The notes under the pieces were generated by a model. It did no database searches, was not told where the DNA came from, and was given only the letters and a program-made list of their open reading frames with translations. Source: Rhabditoides inermis (taxonomy: Eukaryota > Nematoda > Chromadorea > Rhabditida > Rhabditidae). Taken from it: DNA of 64,000 nt. A program made the translations under genes and the position numbers. This document shows, one piece after another, positions 17,889-29,199 of the stretch. The stretch covers positions 124,001 through 188,000 of the forward strand of contig CAWZYM010000231.1 in the NCBI GenBank assembly GCA_963966185.1, written 5' to 3'. Within the stretch, counting starts at the first letter, position 1. Each line of letters opens with the position of its first letter.

Positions 17889-19433
17889 TCATTGAATGTT
17901 GGAGAGGACGGCTCCAATGAGATGCAGACTGCCAGTCACCAACACATCCGTCCCAGCCGAATCGCCACCAGACTGAACAGATGGAGGATAAAGTGCCACT
18001 CGCTGTTAGCATGATTAGAGAGCCTCTCACCTTGGACTGCGAGTCAATCCATCCGACAGCAGACGAGACACAAGGGAACACGTGACAGGGCTGAAAGAGT
18101 AGGGTCAACGACATCTTCCTTACTCCTTTAGAAGTCTCTCCTACCGTATCCATACCCCTCCCTCTTCCCACCGTATCATGCATGATCTCCATCCACGCAG
18201 TCTTGTTCTCCTCGCATCTCTTCCTCTGCTCATCCACTGGGTTGTTGTGGTTCACCTACACATACAAAGATGTGAACAACAACAACAACAACAACAACTA
18301 CAATACCTGGTCCGTGTTGGCTGTGTCGGTGCGCACTACCGGTGGACAGAAGAGCACCTCGTCGAAATCGAGATTCTGTAAAGTGGTCCATCAAATGCAT
18401 CAACATCCTTTCCAGTGTATACCTTGAAGTACGGTAGGAGAGTGGCGGGCTGGCGGTCAGCTGTGCAGTGGAAGATAAGTACCTACAGGCATCGCAAGGT
18501 CACACCGCCCTCCCTCATCCATCCATCCATCCATCCATCCCTCCACCCACCCTTCTCCTCCTCTCCACTCCCGCGCCGCCAGCCGCCCTCATCTCACCAC
18601 TGAACCAGCGACTGCACATCTGAAAAAGTGTATGATCGTCTTCTGTATATTGTTGGTAAAAATAGTATCTACCATGAACGCATGTCCTCTGGTGTTTATT
18701 TAATTATCGATTAGTGATTTGTACGAACGCTTCTTTGAACGCACCTCGATACTCTTTGGCGTGTGTGCGCCGTCAAGATAGTAGGTGGTGTCTGCCTTCT
18801 TGAGTATCTGACTCCTGCCCGGCCAACGACACTCGGCCACTCCCTTCACCAGAGAAGACGGCACAAGGAAGCCACTGCCCACATGCCAAGCACACTCACT
18901 CCCGAACACGGAGGCTGCACATCAATGTGATGGGGAGAGAGGGAGGAGAGAGAGAGAGGAAGGAGAGAGAGAGGGGGGGAGAGGAGAGAGAGGGAGGGAG
19001 CTAGGGAGAGGGAAAGGAGAGAGGGAGGGAGGAAGGGAGAGGAGGAGAGAGAGGGAGAGAGAAATAGATAAGAAGAAAAGGAGAGAGAGAGGGGGAGGGA
19101 GAGATTGGCGCACCTTCCCTGCCCATCTTTCGCAGCCAGAGACGCACGAGCTGCAGTGCTAGAGCAACATTGCCCTAAATCATTTTGAAATCGAAAATTC
19201 CAACCATCCTCACACAATCACCCACCTTTTGATGTTCTCCAGCGATTCCGAAATGTGGTCGCGACGACCAGGAGTACTCATCAAAGAGGGGCGCCACTGA
19301 CAGGCTCGTCTGAACACAGAACACTGGCCGTCTGTCACCCTCCTCTCCCCCTCTCCCTCTCTCTCTCTCTTCCACCCCCTCCCCTCTCCCTCCCTCACTC
19401 CCGCCTCTTCCCCTCTCTCACCCTCCTCTCCCC

Positions 19434-19485
<52 letters not shown>

Positions 19486-20005
19486 CCCCCTCCCCTCTCC
19501 CTCCCTCTCTCTCTCCGCTTCCCCTCTCTCACCTTCCTCTCCTCCGCCCTCCCCTGCATGACTGTCAGCACCTCCTCTTCTCTATCCATGCACACCGCGG
19601 GGGCAGACGGCTTGAAGATACCAGCCTCAACGAACCGATTCAGAGACAATACGGCGAATGAGAAAACTGGCATTTATGACAAGATATATAACAGACTATC
19701 TAAATAACAGAAATGTATTTGAACAGATCATACCTTATGCCATGCGATCTGTGGGAGGGTGGTTCCTAGGAGGGAGGTGTGGTCAATGTCCAGAGTCGAC
19801 ACACCACATACGACCGGGTGCCTGAAATACAATATTATGAATCACTAGACTTCAAGTAAATATCACATTATTTATATATAAAAAACACTATCACTTGACA
19901 AATGAAATACGAAACAAATAACAAGCACCGAACCTGATAATATTGGTGCAGTCGTGCTCGCCGCCTATTCCAACCTCGATGATGGCAACGTCGACCTAGA
20001 ACAAC

Positions 20006-20060
<55 letters not shown>

Positions 20061-21119
20061 CTTCTCCTTGAGGAACACATGATAGGCGAGCAGGGTGAGA
20101 AACTTAAAGTACGCTGGCATTCCCACCACGTCATCAATCTAAACATAGCTCTGCTGACGCCTCCCACCCAGTCGCCCGTACCTGGCTGAGTCTGTTGTAC
20201 ACGGCGAAGAACTCCTTGGCGAATAGCTGTTCGGAGATGGGGGCTCCGTCTATGCGGATGCGCTCTCGCACATGCACCAAGTGGGGAGAGCTGTAAGAGA
20301 GCCGTCAAACCACAGAGAACAGCCGGACACACCTGTAGAATCCGGTCTTGAGGCCGCACGCGCGCAGCATACTCTCCACAAAGGCGCACGTCGACCCTGC
20401 AATCACTCCGTCTCTCTCCTCTCCTCTCCCCTCTCCCGACACTCACCCTTGCCCTTCGTTCCACTCACGTGGATGATGTTCAGTCCATCCAGCTCTTCCA
20501 CCTACCAATAATACATGTACAGTACAATACAGTACACTCCTGCGTACCTGAATGCCGCACTTCTGTAGGTACTGCAGGGTCTCCAGCACATTCACCTCAC
20601 GCATCAGATCCCTACACGCGATATTGAAATCAGATTTTAAATGGACATTAGTTTTATAGTTACTGACGAATCAGAAATTAGTAATGCAGAATCATCAAAG
20701 CGGAACAGAATTGCACCTTTTGCTGCGCAGCTTCTGTATAGTGATCGCATTGGATTGGAGGCCGTTGAGACATTCGACTGCGCGCTATAAACAAATGCGT
20801 AAACAACAACAAACAAACCAACAAAATTCACCTCATAGGTAGACTGCATATTCGATGTGTACGCAGCATGCGACTGAAAAGAGAACACACATCGATTTGC
20901 TCCGTCACTTCTCAAAAACAGAGAACTAGCCGCCACATTGAATTCCCATTGCCAGTCGGCACAAAGTGCGATCGAATAAAGTACACAGCATGAAATGTGA
21001 TCACTTCCCGTTCGAAAAGACACACTGTTCGCGCCAAATAGACACATGAATCAATGAACAACATGAAAAAGAAAACAAGGAAACTAGAATATAGAAAACA
21101 ACGTTACCTTGACTACCAT
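17889..21119 (-). CDS. folylpolyglutamate synthase
   Basis: The enzyme adds glutamates to tetrahydrofolates with ATP, keeping them in the cell and in one-carbon metabolism. I traced 20 exons from ATG 21119 (MVVK) to TGA 17889-17891. The first ones are 21119-21108, 20873-20832, 20784-20717, 20611-20548, 20501-20447, 20396-20333, 20290-20182, 20138-20061, 19995-19934, 19821-19734 and 19625-19533. Family signatures: LNIIHVSGTKGKGSTCAF (P-loop), SPHLVHVRERIRIDG, DVAIIEVGIGGEHDCTNIIR, VCGVSTLDIDHTSLLG, WPGRSQILKK, TTYYLDGAHTPKSIE and the C-terminal DVLVTGSLHLIGAVL. Length is near 480 residues, normal for the family. No long mitochondrial leader is seen at this start. Introns carry (AG)n or (CT)n tracts and one (ACA)n tract. 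Nothing essential is missing, so it should be functional. Confidence 0.95.
18926..19106 (+). repeat. AG-rich intronic tract
   Basis: Imperfect GAGA/GGGAGGGA repeats in a folylpolyglutamate synthase intron. Two further tracts of opposite strand sense lie in other introns of the gene (19340-19530 and 20008-20058). Confidence 0.9.
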
Positions 21120-21979
21120 TTTCGTTGCTGATGAGAGTGCGCGGGTGGGAAGAAAGGGGAGGGGAGAGACGCGGGGAACCAGCTGAATAAGCATCGGTGA
21201 GCAAAACATACAAAAAGACGGCGACTACACTCTACTCTAACTACTATACACCAAAACACATCCAGTACTATACACCAAAAAACACATCCAGTACCATACG
21301 CATTGCCTAGACTGATAGAAGTGATTGATACTGGCGAGATTCTCTCACAGAATCGTGATCAGCATCTTGATCAGAAAACGGCGCGATAATGGATGGCGCG
21401 ATAGTCTCAACGAAATTTGATCAGAGAACGCACAGTGACCACGTACTTGAATACCCCAAAGCCGCGAACAGTGGCGAAACCGTACAAATATAACATCAAA
21501 TATGTGTCAAATGTGCGTACCTGTAGGGTTGTGGGGGAGAAGAGAGAGAAGGCGCGCGGAGAGAAACGACGCATGCGGGGCACACAACCAGGACACTCTC
21601 CTCTCTCTCAACACATCATACATACAAACCACACAATCACGATATGACCACGCAACATCCACATCACGAAGTGCAATTGCAGACAGAAAATGCTGTCATA
21701 CATAGACAGTGCTAGAGTGAGAGACAGGTCAAATCGATACCAGAGCCAAGATATCACTATCACCCACATTGCCAGATATTAGAAAGGGCCATCGAACCCA
21801 CGCAATCTCGCCATTTCACACGATATCAATGCAACGTAGTTTTATATTCACAATCTCAAACCATAAAACTACTCTACATTCCAATATCCTAGCGATCGAT
21901 AACAATATAAGTGATTGGGTGAGTGTGTGTGAACATATGGATATGGCAAGGCGACCCTGCTGCTGCTCCTTCTCCTCCT
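21120..21979. other. upstream region of folylpolyglutamate synthase
   Basis: 860 bases between the synthase start and the end of the Mpv17-family gene, both on the minus strand. A short direct repeat (ACTATACACCAAAA-ACACATCCAGTAC, twice at about 21240-21295) is visible. I see no gene. Confidence 0.4.
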
Positions 21980-22846
21980 CTACTTGTCATCGACCTTCTT
22001 CTGTGTCTTGAATGAGAGATAGCTGTTCCAGAAGAGAGCAACCAGCTGGATGACAATCACCCGCATGTTGAGGGGAACGAGGTAGAAGTTGGCGAGCTGC
22101 ACGGCTGGCCACAACTGAAACAGGGAAGTGAGAGGGAGGGAGAGAGGAGAGAGAGAGGGGGGAGAGGGAGGGAGGGAGAGAGGGAGAAAACCGTATAAAT
22201 TATTTGAGTGGCTGCCTAGGCCTACCAAGAGGCTGCTGCTCCACACCGGCCACCAGTCTCGCTTCATCTGATCGTACGAGCTCTGCAAACACCACAACTT
22301 TCCCAACATTCCATCAACACAACAATTTGGAATGGAAGTGTTCGCCCGTCCTAACGTGACAGGTATATTGGACAACCTACCTGAACTCCCTCTCCTTCGA
22401 GCAGGCGCAGATTGAACAGAATGGCAGCATTGAAGACCGGAGACCACGTCAACTGACACACACAGAGCAATCATAACAACACGTAAGTGAAACCCTGCCT
22501 GATCGACGACGACTCTCTTGAGAGGGACGAGCTTGGGGTTGCCCTTGCGGATTCGCTCCAACACAATGAACCAACGAGAGAGACACGGCGCCTGGCGAAT
22601 GGGAAATGGACACGTGATATGTGAACAAACTAAAGCACACTAGCATGAGTAATTGACTTTTAAAAGGTGGGGAACAATTGCAAAACGGTGGACTGACAAT
22701 GAATGCTCCGGAGAGGAAGAAGAAGCGGCCAGTCCTGGCCCAGTCATAGTCGGACACGCGACGACGCTCCACTCCCAACTGGCAGATCGCGTCGCCGGAA
22801 CCAGCGATCACACCTGCAACACATCTCTCTCTCTCTCTCCCCTCCA

Positions 22847-22889
<43 letters not shown>

Positions 22890-22961
22890 CCCACCGGAAG
22901 TGACGCACTGGGTGGCGAGTGGGTACTGGTTGAGGAGGCGTTGGAAACCGCGCCACAACAT
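21980..22961 (-). CDS. Mpv17/PMP22-family membrane protein
   Basis: Members are small four-helix proteins of the mitochondrial inner membrane or peroxisome, thought to form channels. The start is ATG 22961 ([18 protein letters not shown], the typical amphipathic opening). Then come [16 protein letters not shown], the segment [19 protein letters not shown], the [17 protein letters not shown] region, [14 protein letters not shown] and the family end signature [20 protein letters not shown] followed by [12 protein letters not shown]. The stop is at 21980-21982. One intron (22453-22498) uses GC instead of GT at its 5' end; the family's DQ-x-x-x-x-P spacing supports that reading. A (CT)n tract lies in intron 1. 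Which family member it is (Mpv17, Mpv17-like or PXMP2) is not settled. Confidence 0.88.
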
Positions 22962-23651
22962 CTGTAAAAGTGCTGGTTATATACAGAAGACGGGAGATAG
23001 AGAAACAAGCACAGAGCAACAGTGACTGCAGATAAGAGTGCAAGAGAGTGCATGAGATGGCATGAGAGCATGCGATGACAAAGTACACAGCTGGGCCACG
23101 AAACCTATGCGTAACTGATAAACAACATTACAACGTCAAGATCAGCTAGTAAACTTCCATTTTTCGTTGATGTATTATACACATGTCCATCTCTATAACT
23201 GCACACTACACGAGAGGAATAGGGAGAAGAGAGAGAGAGAGAGAAGAGAGAGGAGGAGAGAGGGAGACCAATTATTCCCTCTCCTCTTGAATATGACAGC
23301 AATGCATATTATGTGATTACACATCACACATTTACCAACAATCTAACCACCACAGATAGACGACACAGCTATCCGCGACTAATACAGCAAGTCATCATAA
23401 GTATAAAGGGAACAGTAACCCAATACGGCTTGAATCAAAGAACAATTACGAAACCAAAAAAGTTTATTATTATGTTCGAAAGATTATGATGACAGAAATG
23501 ACCTGATAACAATAAAGATACTGGCACCGGAAATACCATACAATACCACAACATATACCATACACTATAACACTATAATAAGAAATATACAGAGTGAATA
23601 CTATACAAACACCTTCGAGGTAGATCATAGAAAAGTATATGTGAGCAAGAC
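22962..23651. other. gene-free stretch between Mpv17-family gene and P1
   Basis: AT-rich, with a short AG-rich run near 23228-23260. It should contain the 3' UTR of P1 (TAATAAAC on the minus strand near 23465) and the promoter of the Mpv17-family gene. I see no gene. Confidence 0.4.
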
Positions 23652-26600
23652 TTATAGATGGCCGAGTTGGCTTACCTCCCCAGTCCTGCTTCTTTTTGGA
23701 GAAGCGCTTCTGTCCCTGCTCCTTCTCTGCGACCAATCGCGATCCCCCCTGCTCCTGCTTCTCCTTTCTCTGTTTCGAACATTGCTCCTATTCCTATCTC
23801 CGCTCCTGCTTCTACGATCCCTGCTTCTCCTATCCCTGCTCCTGCTTCGGTTCCTTCCACGCTCCTTCGAACTAGACCGGCTCCTGTCCCTGCTCCTCAA
23901 ATCTCGATGTCTCTTCATACGCTCCGCCCAGTCATCCGCAGACCTCTGCTGTCGCTAGAACAAACCATCTCCCTCCCCTGCTCCTCCCTCTCTCCCCGTC
24001 CTCCCACCTCCTTCCTCTTTCTGCTCCTCTTCTCCCTGCTCCTTGCGTCCATCTCCTCCTGAACACTCTTCCTCTTCCCCTCCTCGTCTTTCCGTGTCCT
24101 GATTGAGGGCAGCGGAGGAGCGTTCCACACACCTACCCAGAGTATCCACAAATATCACCGAAAGAGAATTCTAAAACGTAAAGACATGAAATGTACACAA
24201 AAAAGATGATACCTTGAGCTGTACGTTGTATTGTACGACGATGAGTGTGTTGTGCCACATGGCTGCTGCGGTGACTCGCATCTCGTCTTGGAGTGCGCGA
24301 CTGTCCTCTCCTCGAGCGACGCGCAAGTAGCGACACTCTGACAGACCAGCCATCAGCCATCACTCAATCAATCCAATCTACCCTGTTCTTATGCCGTCGA
24401 GCACGCACTCCTCAGCACTGCGCCGGCAGCCGCCACCAAGGGGGCGTAGAGGTGGGGGGCGAGGCTGCCCCTCGACATGAGCATCACCTCACTCAACGGG
24501 GGCAGCAGGCGCAGGCTGCTCATCTGATGTGCGAGCAGGGAACACGGCCCGTCCACCTTCCCGTTGTGCTTGTCGTGTTCCCACACCACCCCGCACACCT
24601 CAAGCGGCAGCGCGCGCAAAAGGATGCGAAGGCGCGACGCGAGCTTCTCGCGGATCAGCGCAGTGCCCGCTTCCATAGCCACCTCGGAGAGCAGATGGCT
24701 GCAAGTCTCCTCTATGTTCACCTTCTCCGGAGGACGACCGCGGAGGGCGGCTGGTGGCTGGAATAGGAACATCATGGATACATGCTCAGTCCACTCGACA
24801 CGCACCTCGATGACTGACACATCGTTGGTGGGGTGTGTCCAGTAGACTGTGCCGAATGAGCGCAACTCTGCCGCGAGCCGATCACGTTCACTACCCGCAT
24901 CCGCCAGACGGTCTAAACCGATCTTATATTTCACAGTGAAATAAATGATGAACAAGCCAATTCTAATCTTAAAAAAAACACCCACACTGCTTGAACAAGT
25001 GCTACATGACAGGCCGCAAGGTCTTCACTTGCGCGTCCGTCCATTCACCAGTGGGTAGGAGAGAGGTGGATCGAAGACACGACAGCAACTCGACAGGGGA
25101 CGAGCGACTGAAAGGCATGCTATAGCCACTGCACATCCCTCCCCTCCCTCCCTCACTCACCCCTTCTTGGCAGATACGAGGCGTGAGGGTATGCCTGCGA
25201 TGCGGGTGCCATCCCTCTCCAAGTCAGCGCCCCACGCGGCACAAAACACTGACACGAGGCGACGCGCTTCGATCCGCTCGGCCGATCCACTCCTGCTCCT
25301 TCTCCTCTTCTCCTTCCTCTTCCCTTTCCTCGTCTCCTCCACCCACTCCGTGTCTGACAGAACAATGACATCGTCGTCGTCCTTTCCTCCCTTCTCCTCG
25401 TTGTCGCTGCTCAATTCGACGTACTCCTGCAGATGCACCACCTCCTTCTCCCTCTCCTCCCTTGGCGTTTTCTCCTCGTCCTCCTCGCGCTTTTCTTCCT
25501 CCCGAGGTCCAATGGTTATGCTGACTTGCGTCTCGTCCGCCTCCTCCTCCGCCTCCTCCTCCTCCACCTCTTTCTCCTCGTCACTCTCTATCTCGACCAC
25601 CAGCCTCTGTGGCTCGATCTCCTTCCACTTGTCGTCCGTTTCCCACACAATGTCGCTGTCCGAAGACGATCCATCATCCCTCTCCACATCCACGCTAGAC
25701 ACGGCAACAAACGGCTTTTCATCTGGCGCATTCAGATAGAAACCGCCGGGGAAGGAAACCGAGAACGATGGTTGTTGAGAATTGTCTCCCGCCTCCAGGC
25801 TCGGGGCACACTGCTCGTGCGTATTCGGACAGAAAGTGGCAGGCATCTTGGCAGGCAGTGGCTCTTCCTCCGACTTCTTCACGGACTCGACAGACTGCGG
25901 CTCCACCCTCTCATCCTCCTCTACCTCGCTCTCGCTATCCGACGCATCCGAATCGATCTCGCATCGCAGCCGGAACATCAATACACCCTGAACAACACAT
26001 CATTCCCTTGTCCCTCTCCTCCTTCCCACCTTGGGCATATCTCTCTTGGACAGCAGGATCACTCCTACCTTGCCGGCGAGAAATGATGCGCACGATTCGC
26101 GCGTCCAACCTAAAATATGAACAGATGAGTATGAAGACTACACACTCACCACTACTATCCTTGGCGAATATAGCGCTGGCGTATTTGATGGCAGTGGCGA
26201 CGATCTTGTGTAGGCTGACCGAGATGTGGGGGTTGGATGCGACGGGGCTCCTTCCCAGCACATACTCCCACATCTCCCTGTTCACAGCACCCCACTCAAC
26301 CAGGCGAGAGAGCAGCGAGTAGTAGGGGAAGAGGACTGCAAGGGAACACTAGATAGGAACAACACGTCCACGCACCCCTCCACTCTTCCGTCACATCTCC
26401 GTCTCCTGCAAACTGCGTTGCCACATAGAAGATGTCCAGGCAGACGCGAGAAGACGAGACTGTCTGAAACACAAACATATGCAAATGTCCAGTTTTTTTT
26501 CCATTTGTAACCTTGTTGCGCTTCGACCTTCTCATCAAATAAATCAGCCAGATCTTCGATGAATTGGCGGCAAGAGTGGAGCTCGGAGAGAGAAGGCAGG

Positions 26601-28204
26601 GCGAACACTCCACTCTCCCCCCTCTCGCCCTCACTTTCCGCACACTCATCCACCGCACAGCGGATCGGGCCGATCCACCCACTCTGAACAGAGTTCTCCA
26701 TTGCCACCTCGCTCCTTCTCTCCCACCTCTGGAATGAGTCTTCGGGGCAGTCGGATCTCCTCGTCTGTCCATAGATCCTCCAGATCCGCTCTCACAGCCG
26801 CTCGGAACTCTGCCACCTCTCCGGTAAATCCACCTTCAATAGGTTATTGCGTATGTGATTGTCACGGGAATTGAACACACATTTCTCTATTCCATCATAA
26901 ACCTGACCACTCACCATCCTTTCCAGCTGTCACATATTCTATGAGGTGTGTGACAGGAGGCTGGAAAAGGGGAACGACGAAAGGAATGACATCCTGGAAT
27001 GTGGATTCATTCCAACCCCTCTCTCCAACCATTCCCACCCCCCCCCCCCGTCTTCACCTCACCTCGCCATAAAGTTGGACAAACTCGAGGAGGTCCTTCC
27101 GAAACACAGCCATGTCAGACAGACAGTGGCAAAGGGAGCGGAAGGCGAGCAGAGACGCACTCAACACGGTCAACATAAATCGGGTTCAATTGTTTTTCAC
27201 AAAGTTATAGAGAATTTTGATCCTGGCAAATAATGCGACTATAGTTGCAAAACTGTCTATGGTAGATATTTAACAGCTAATAATGCAAATTCGTTCCTGA
27301 AATTCTGTGAATGAATTGTAAAATAGTTCAAAAATGAAACGAACGATCAACTTCCAAATGTTCTGTCTTGTGTTCTGCAAAATAGGCCCATGAACAACCC
27401 ACGGACAATTTTGCAGACGTGCAGCGAGAACATATCAGCAGAATCGGCCCTCGGCCGATTTTACAGACGAAACACAGAGACGGCAGAACAATCTGCAGAA
27501 TCGGCCCTCGGCCGATTTTACAGACAAAGCGCAGAGAGGGCAGAACCACCTGCAGAATCGGCTCTTGGCCGATTTTGCAGTCAGACCTAATAGCTTGTCT
27601 TAGCAAAACATTTGCCCAGCGCGGGACTCGATCAGCATTAGAGGACTTTTTGAGTTGCGCGCTGTCGAAACACTTTCAAGTCGATGGTGCGTCCCATATT
27701 GAAACGATTTTTAAATGCAAAGACGGAATGTTTTGAATTTTCAGAAACATTTACTTTTTAAAAAAGTTATTTGTTATTTATTTATGATGGAATGAGTTTA
27801 CAAACTTTAGTCGCAATATGTACCGATTTTAAAGTTCTCCATATTATTGCGAAAAAGACAATTGAACCCGACTTACATCGTCTCTCCCTTCCACCCACCC
27901 ACCTCTCTCTCTCTCTCACACACACACCTTTCCTCGCAGTCTGCCCGTCCAGTGCCTCCAATAAGTGCGTGTGCGATGAGTGCAATGCCCACAGACACAA
28001 TCACAGCTGGAAAAGTACTATTGAAACTTTATCGGTCGTGAACTCACCGCCTCCTTCGTTTCTCTGTTCAGTCACCAGTTCAAGGTCCAAATTGCTGAGT
28101 AGCGTTCGCAGGCGGGAGTCTCGGATCGGATCGGCTGCCTCCTCTGCTCCTCCCTCTCCTTCTCCACTCACTACTCCGCCATTCCTCCCGGGAGACGGTG
28201 ACAT
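23652..28204 (-). CDS. P-family protein 1 (P1), short member with Arg/Ser tail
   Basis: Paralogue of P2 and P3. The start is ATG 28204, with the shared N-terminal motif DPIRDSRLRTLLSNLDLELV. Further shared blocks are KDLLEFVQLYGE (near 27060), EWGAVNREMWEYVLGRSP (near 26250), an acidic linker (25300-25980, e.g. DSDASDSESEVEEDERVEPQ) and FGTVYWTHPTNDVSVIEVRV (near 24820). After EMRVTAAAMWHNTLIVVQYN (near 24230) it goes directly to Lys/Arg-rich sequence and an RS-dipeptide tail (RSRDRSRSSSKERGRNRSRS, 23652-23918). P2 and P3 have another 300-400 residues there, so P1 is a shortened member. Arg/Ser tails are common in splicing and RNA-processing proteins, but that role is only a guess. Exon limits are approximate. 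A 690-bp MITE lies in one intron. Confidence 0.65.
27181..27870. mobile_element. MITE with internal palindromic tandem units (intron of P1)
   Basis: Terminal inverted repeats are CGGGTTCAATTGT at left and ACAATTGAACCCG at right, with further similarity for about 50 bp. The interior has three 57-bp direct units (27441, 27498 and 27555) centred on the palindrome AATCGGCCCTCGGCCGATT. There is no coding capacity. Target duplication is unclear. Confidence 0.8.
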
Positions 28205-28764
28205 GCTCCAACAAAACTGTAGTCAGACGAAAAAAACAAGCGTTTCCACACTTGGTACTTGGTTCCTTTGCCTTCTCCACCACCCCCACATAGAGATGGG
28301 TATATGAGGGCAGAAGGCAAGCGGTCGCCTACCACCTTATCCATCCCAGAGACACAGTTCAACACAAAATGCATAGCAACAATCGGGAACCTAGCAGATA
28401 TACAACAGGCCAAATAACCCATGCGCAACATACAGAGCCATCCGCAAGTCAACAGTTAAAACATTTATCCAACTAAATTATGCACAGGTAAAAATGTTAA
28501 AATGGAATTTTCAAACTGGCAATAAACTGGCAACATTGGCAATAATGAAGTGATCACAAAAAATGTCTATGAGGTAAGTTGTTATATTATGCAGTAAATC
28601 ATACAAAGTGAAACGTGAGTAGTTAGTACCAAAGTAATACATGCAGTAATATATGTAAAACATGTCTAATCAATTCTAACAAGAGCACCCAATGTCAAAT
28701 TGTCAGATGCACCGAAAAACGTCTAGAAAGGCCCATATATGATATTTGAATGTACAAGCACCCA
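28205..28764. other. interval between P1 start and P2 end
   Basis: 560 bases with no gene or repeat family that I recognise. It should hold the P1 promoter and the P2 3' UTR. Confidence 0.4.
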
Positions 28765-29168
28765 TCAGGTATGTCTGCTTCTACCGCGGGAGCTTCCACG
28801 GGGCCTGCCGCGTCCTCTGCCCCTTCCCCTCCCCCTGCTCCCTCCTCCTTCTCCTCTTCCTCCGCGCACCGCCCTCCACGGACTCACACTCCTGCTCCTC
28901 TCCCGAGAACGGGCACGGACCTCAAACAATTCAAGCATCAGAAGAATGAATGTATACTATCTCATAACATTTGACGTAGACAACAACTTGTGCTCACCTG
29001 GACGTCCTTCCCGCTCCACAGTACCCTTCCATCTTCGTCCTTCACATCGAGCTTCTGCAGCCACGCGGCCTCGCATCGCTGTCGAATCTCTGCCTTCGCC
29101 TGCCGCACAAGGGGGTCGTGGTGGTCAGCCACACGCACCGCGCCGACTGAAACATGAGTCAGAGAGAT

Positions 29169-29199
<31 letters not shown>

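Noticed and set aside
25157..26086. Long plus-strand frames opposite the acidic linker of P1
   Set aside because: Shadows of acidic codons (GAG/GAA read as CTC/TTC); the minus-strand frame is the one that matches P2 and P3.
27441..27590. CRISPR-like array of three repeats
   Set aside because: Only three units, the repeat and spacer parts are both conserved, and the host is a eukaryote; it is a tandem repeat in a MITE.
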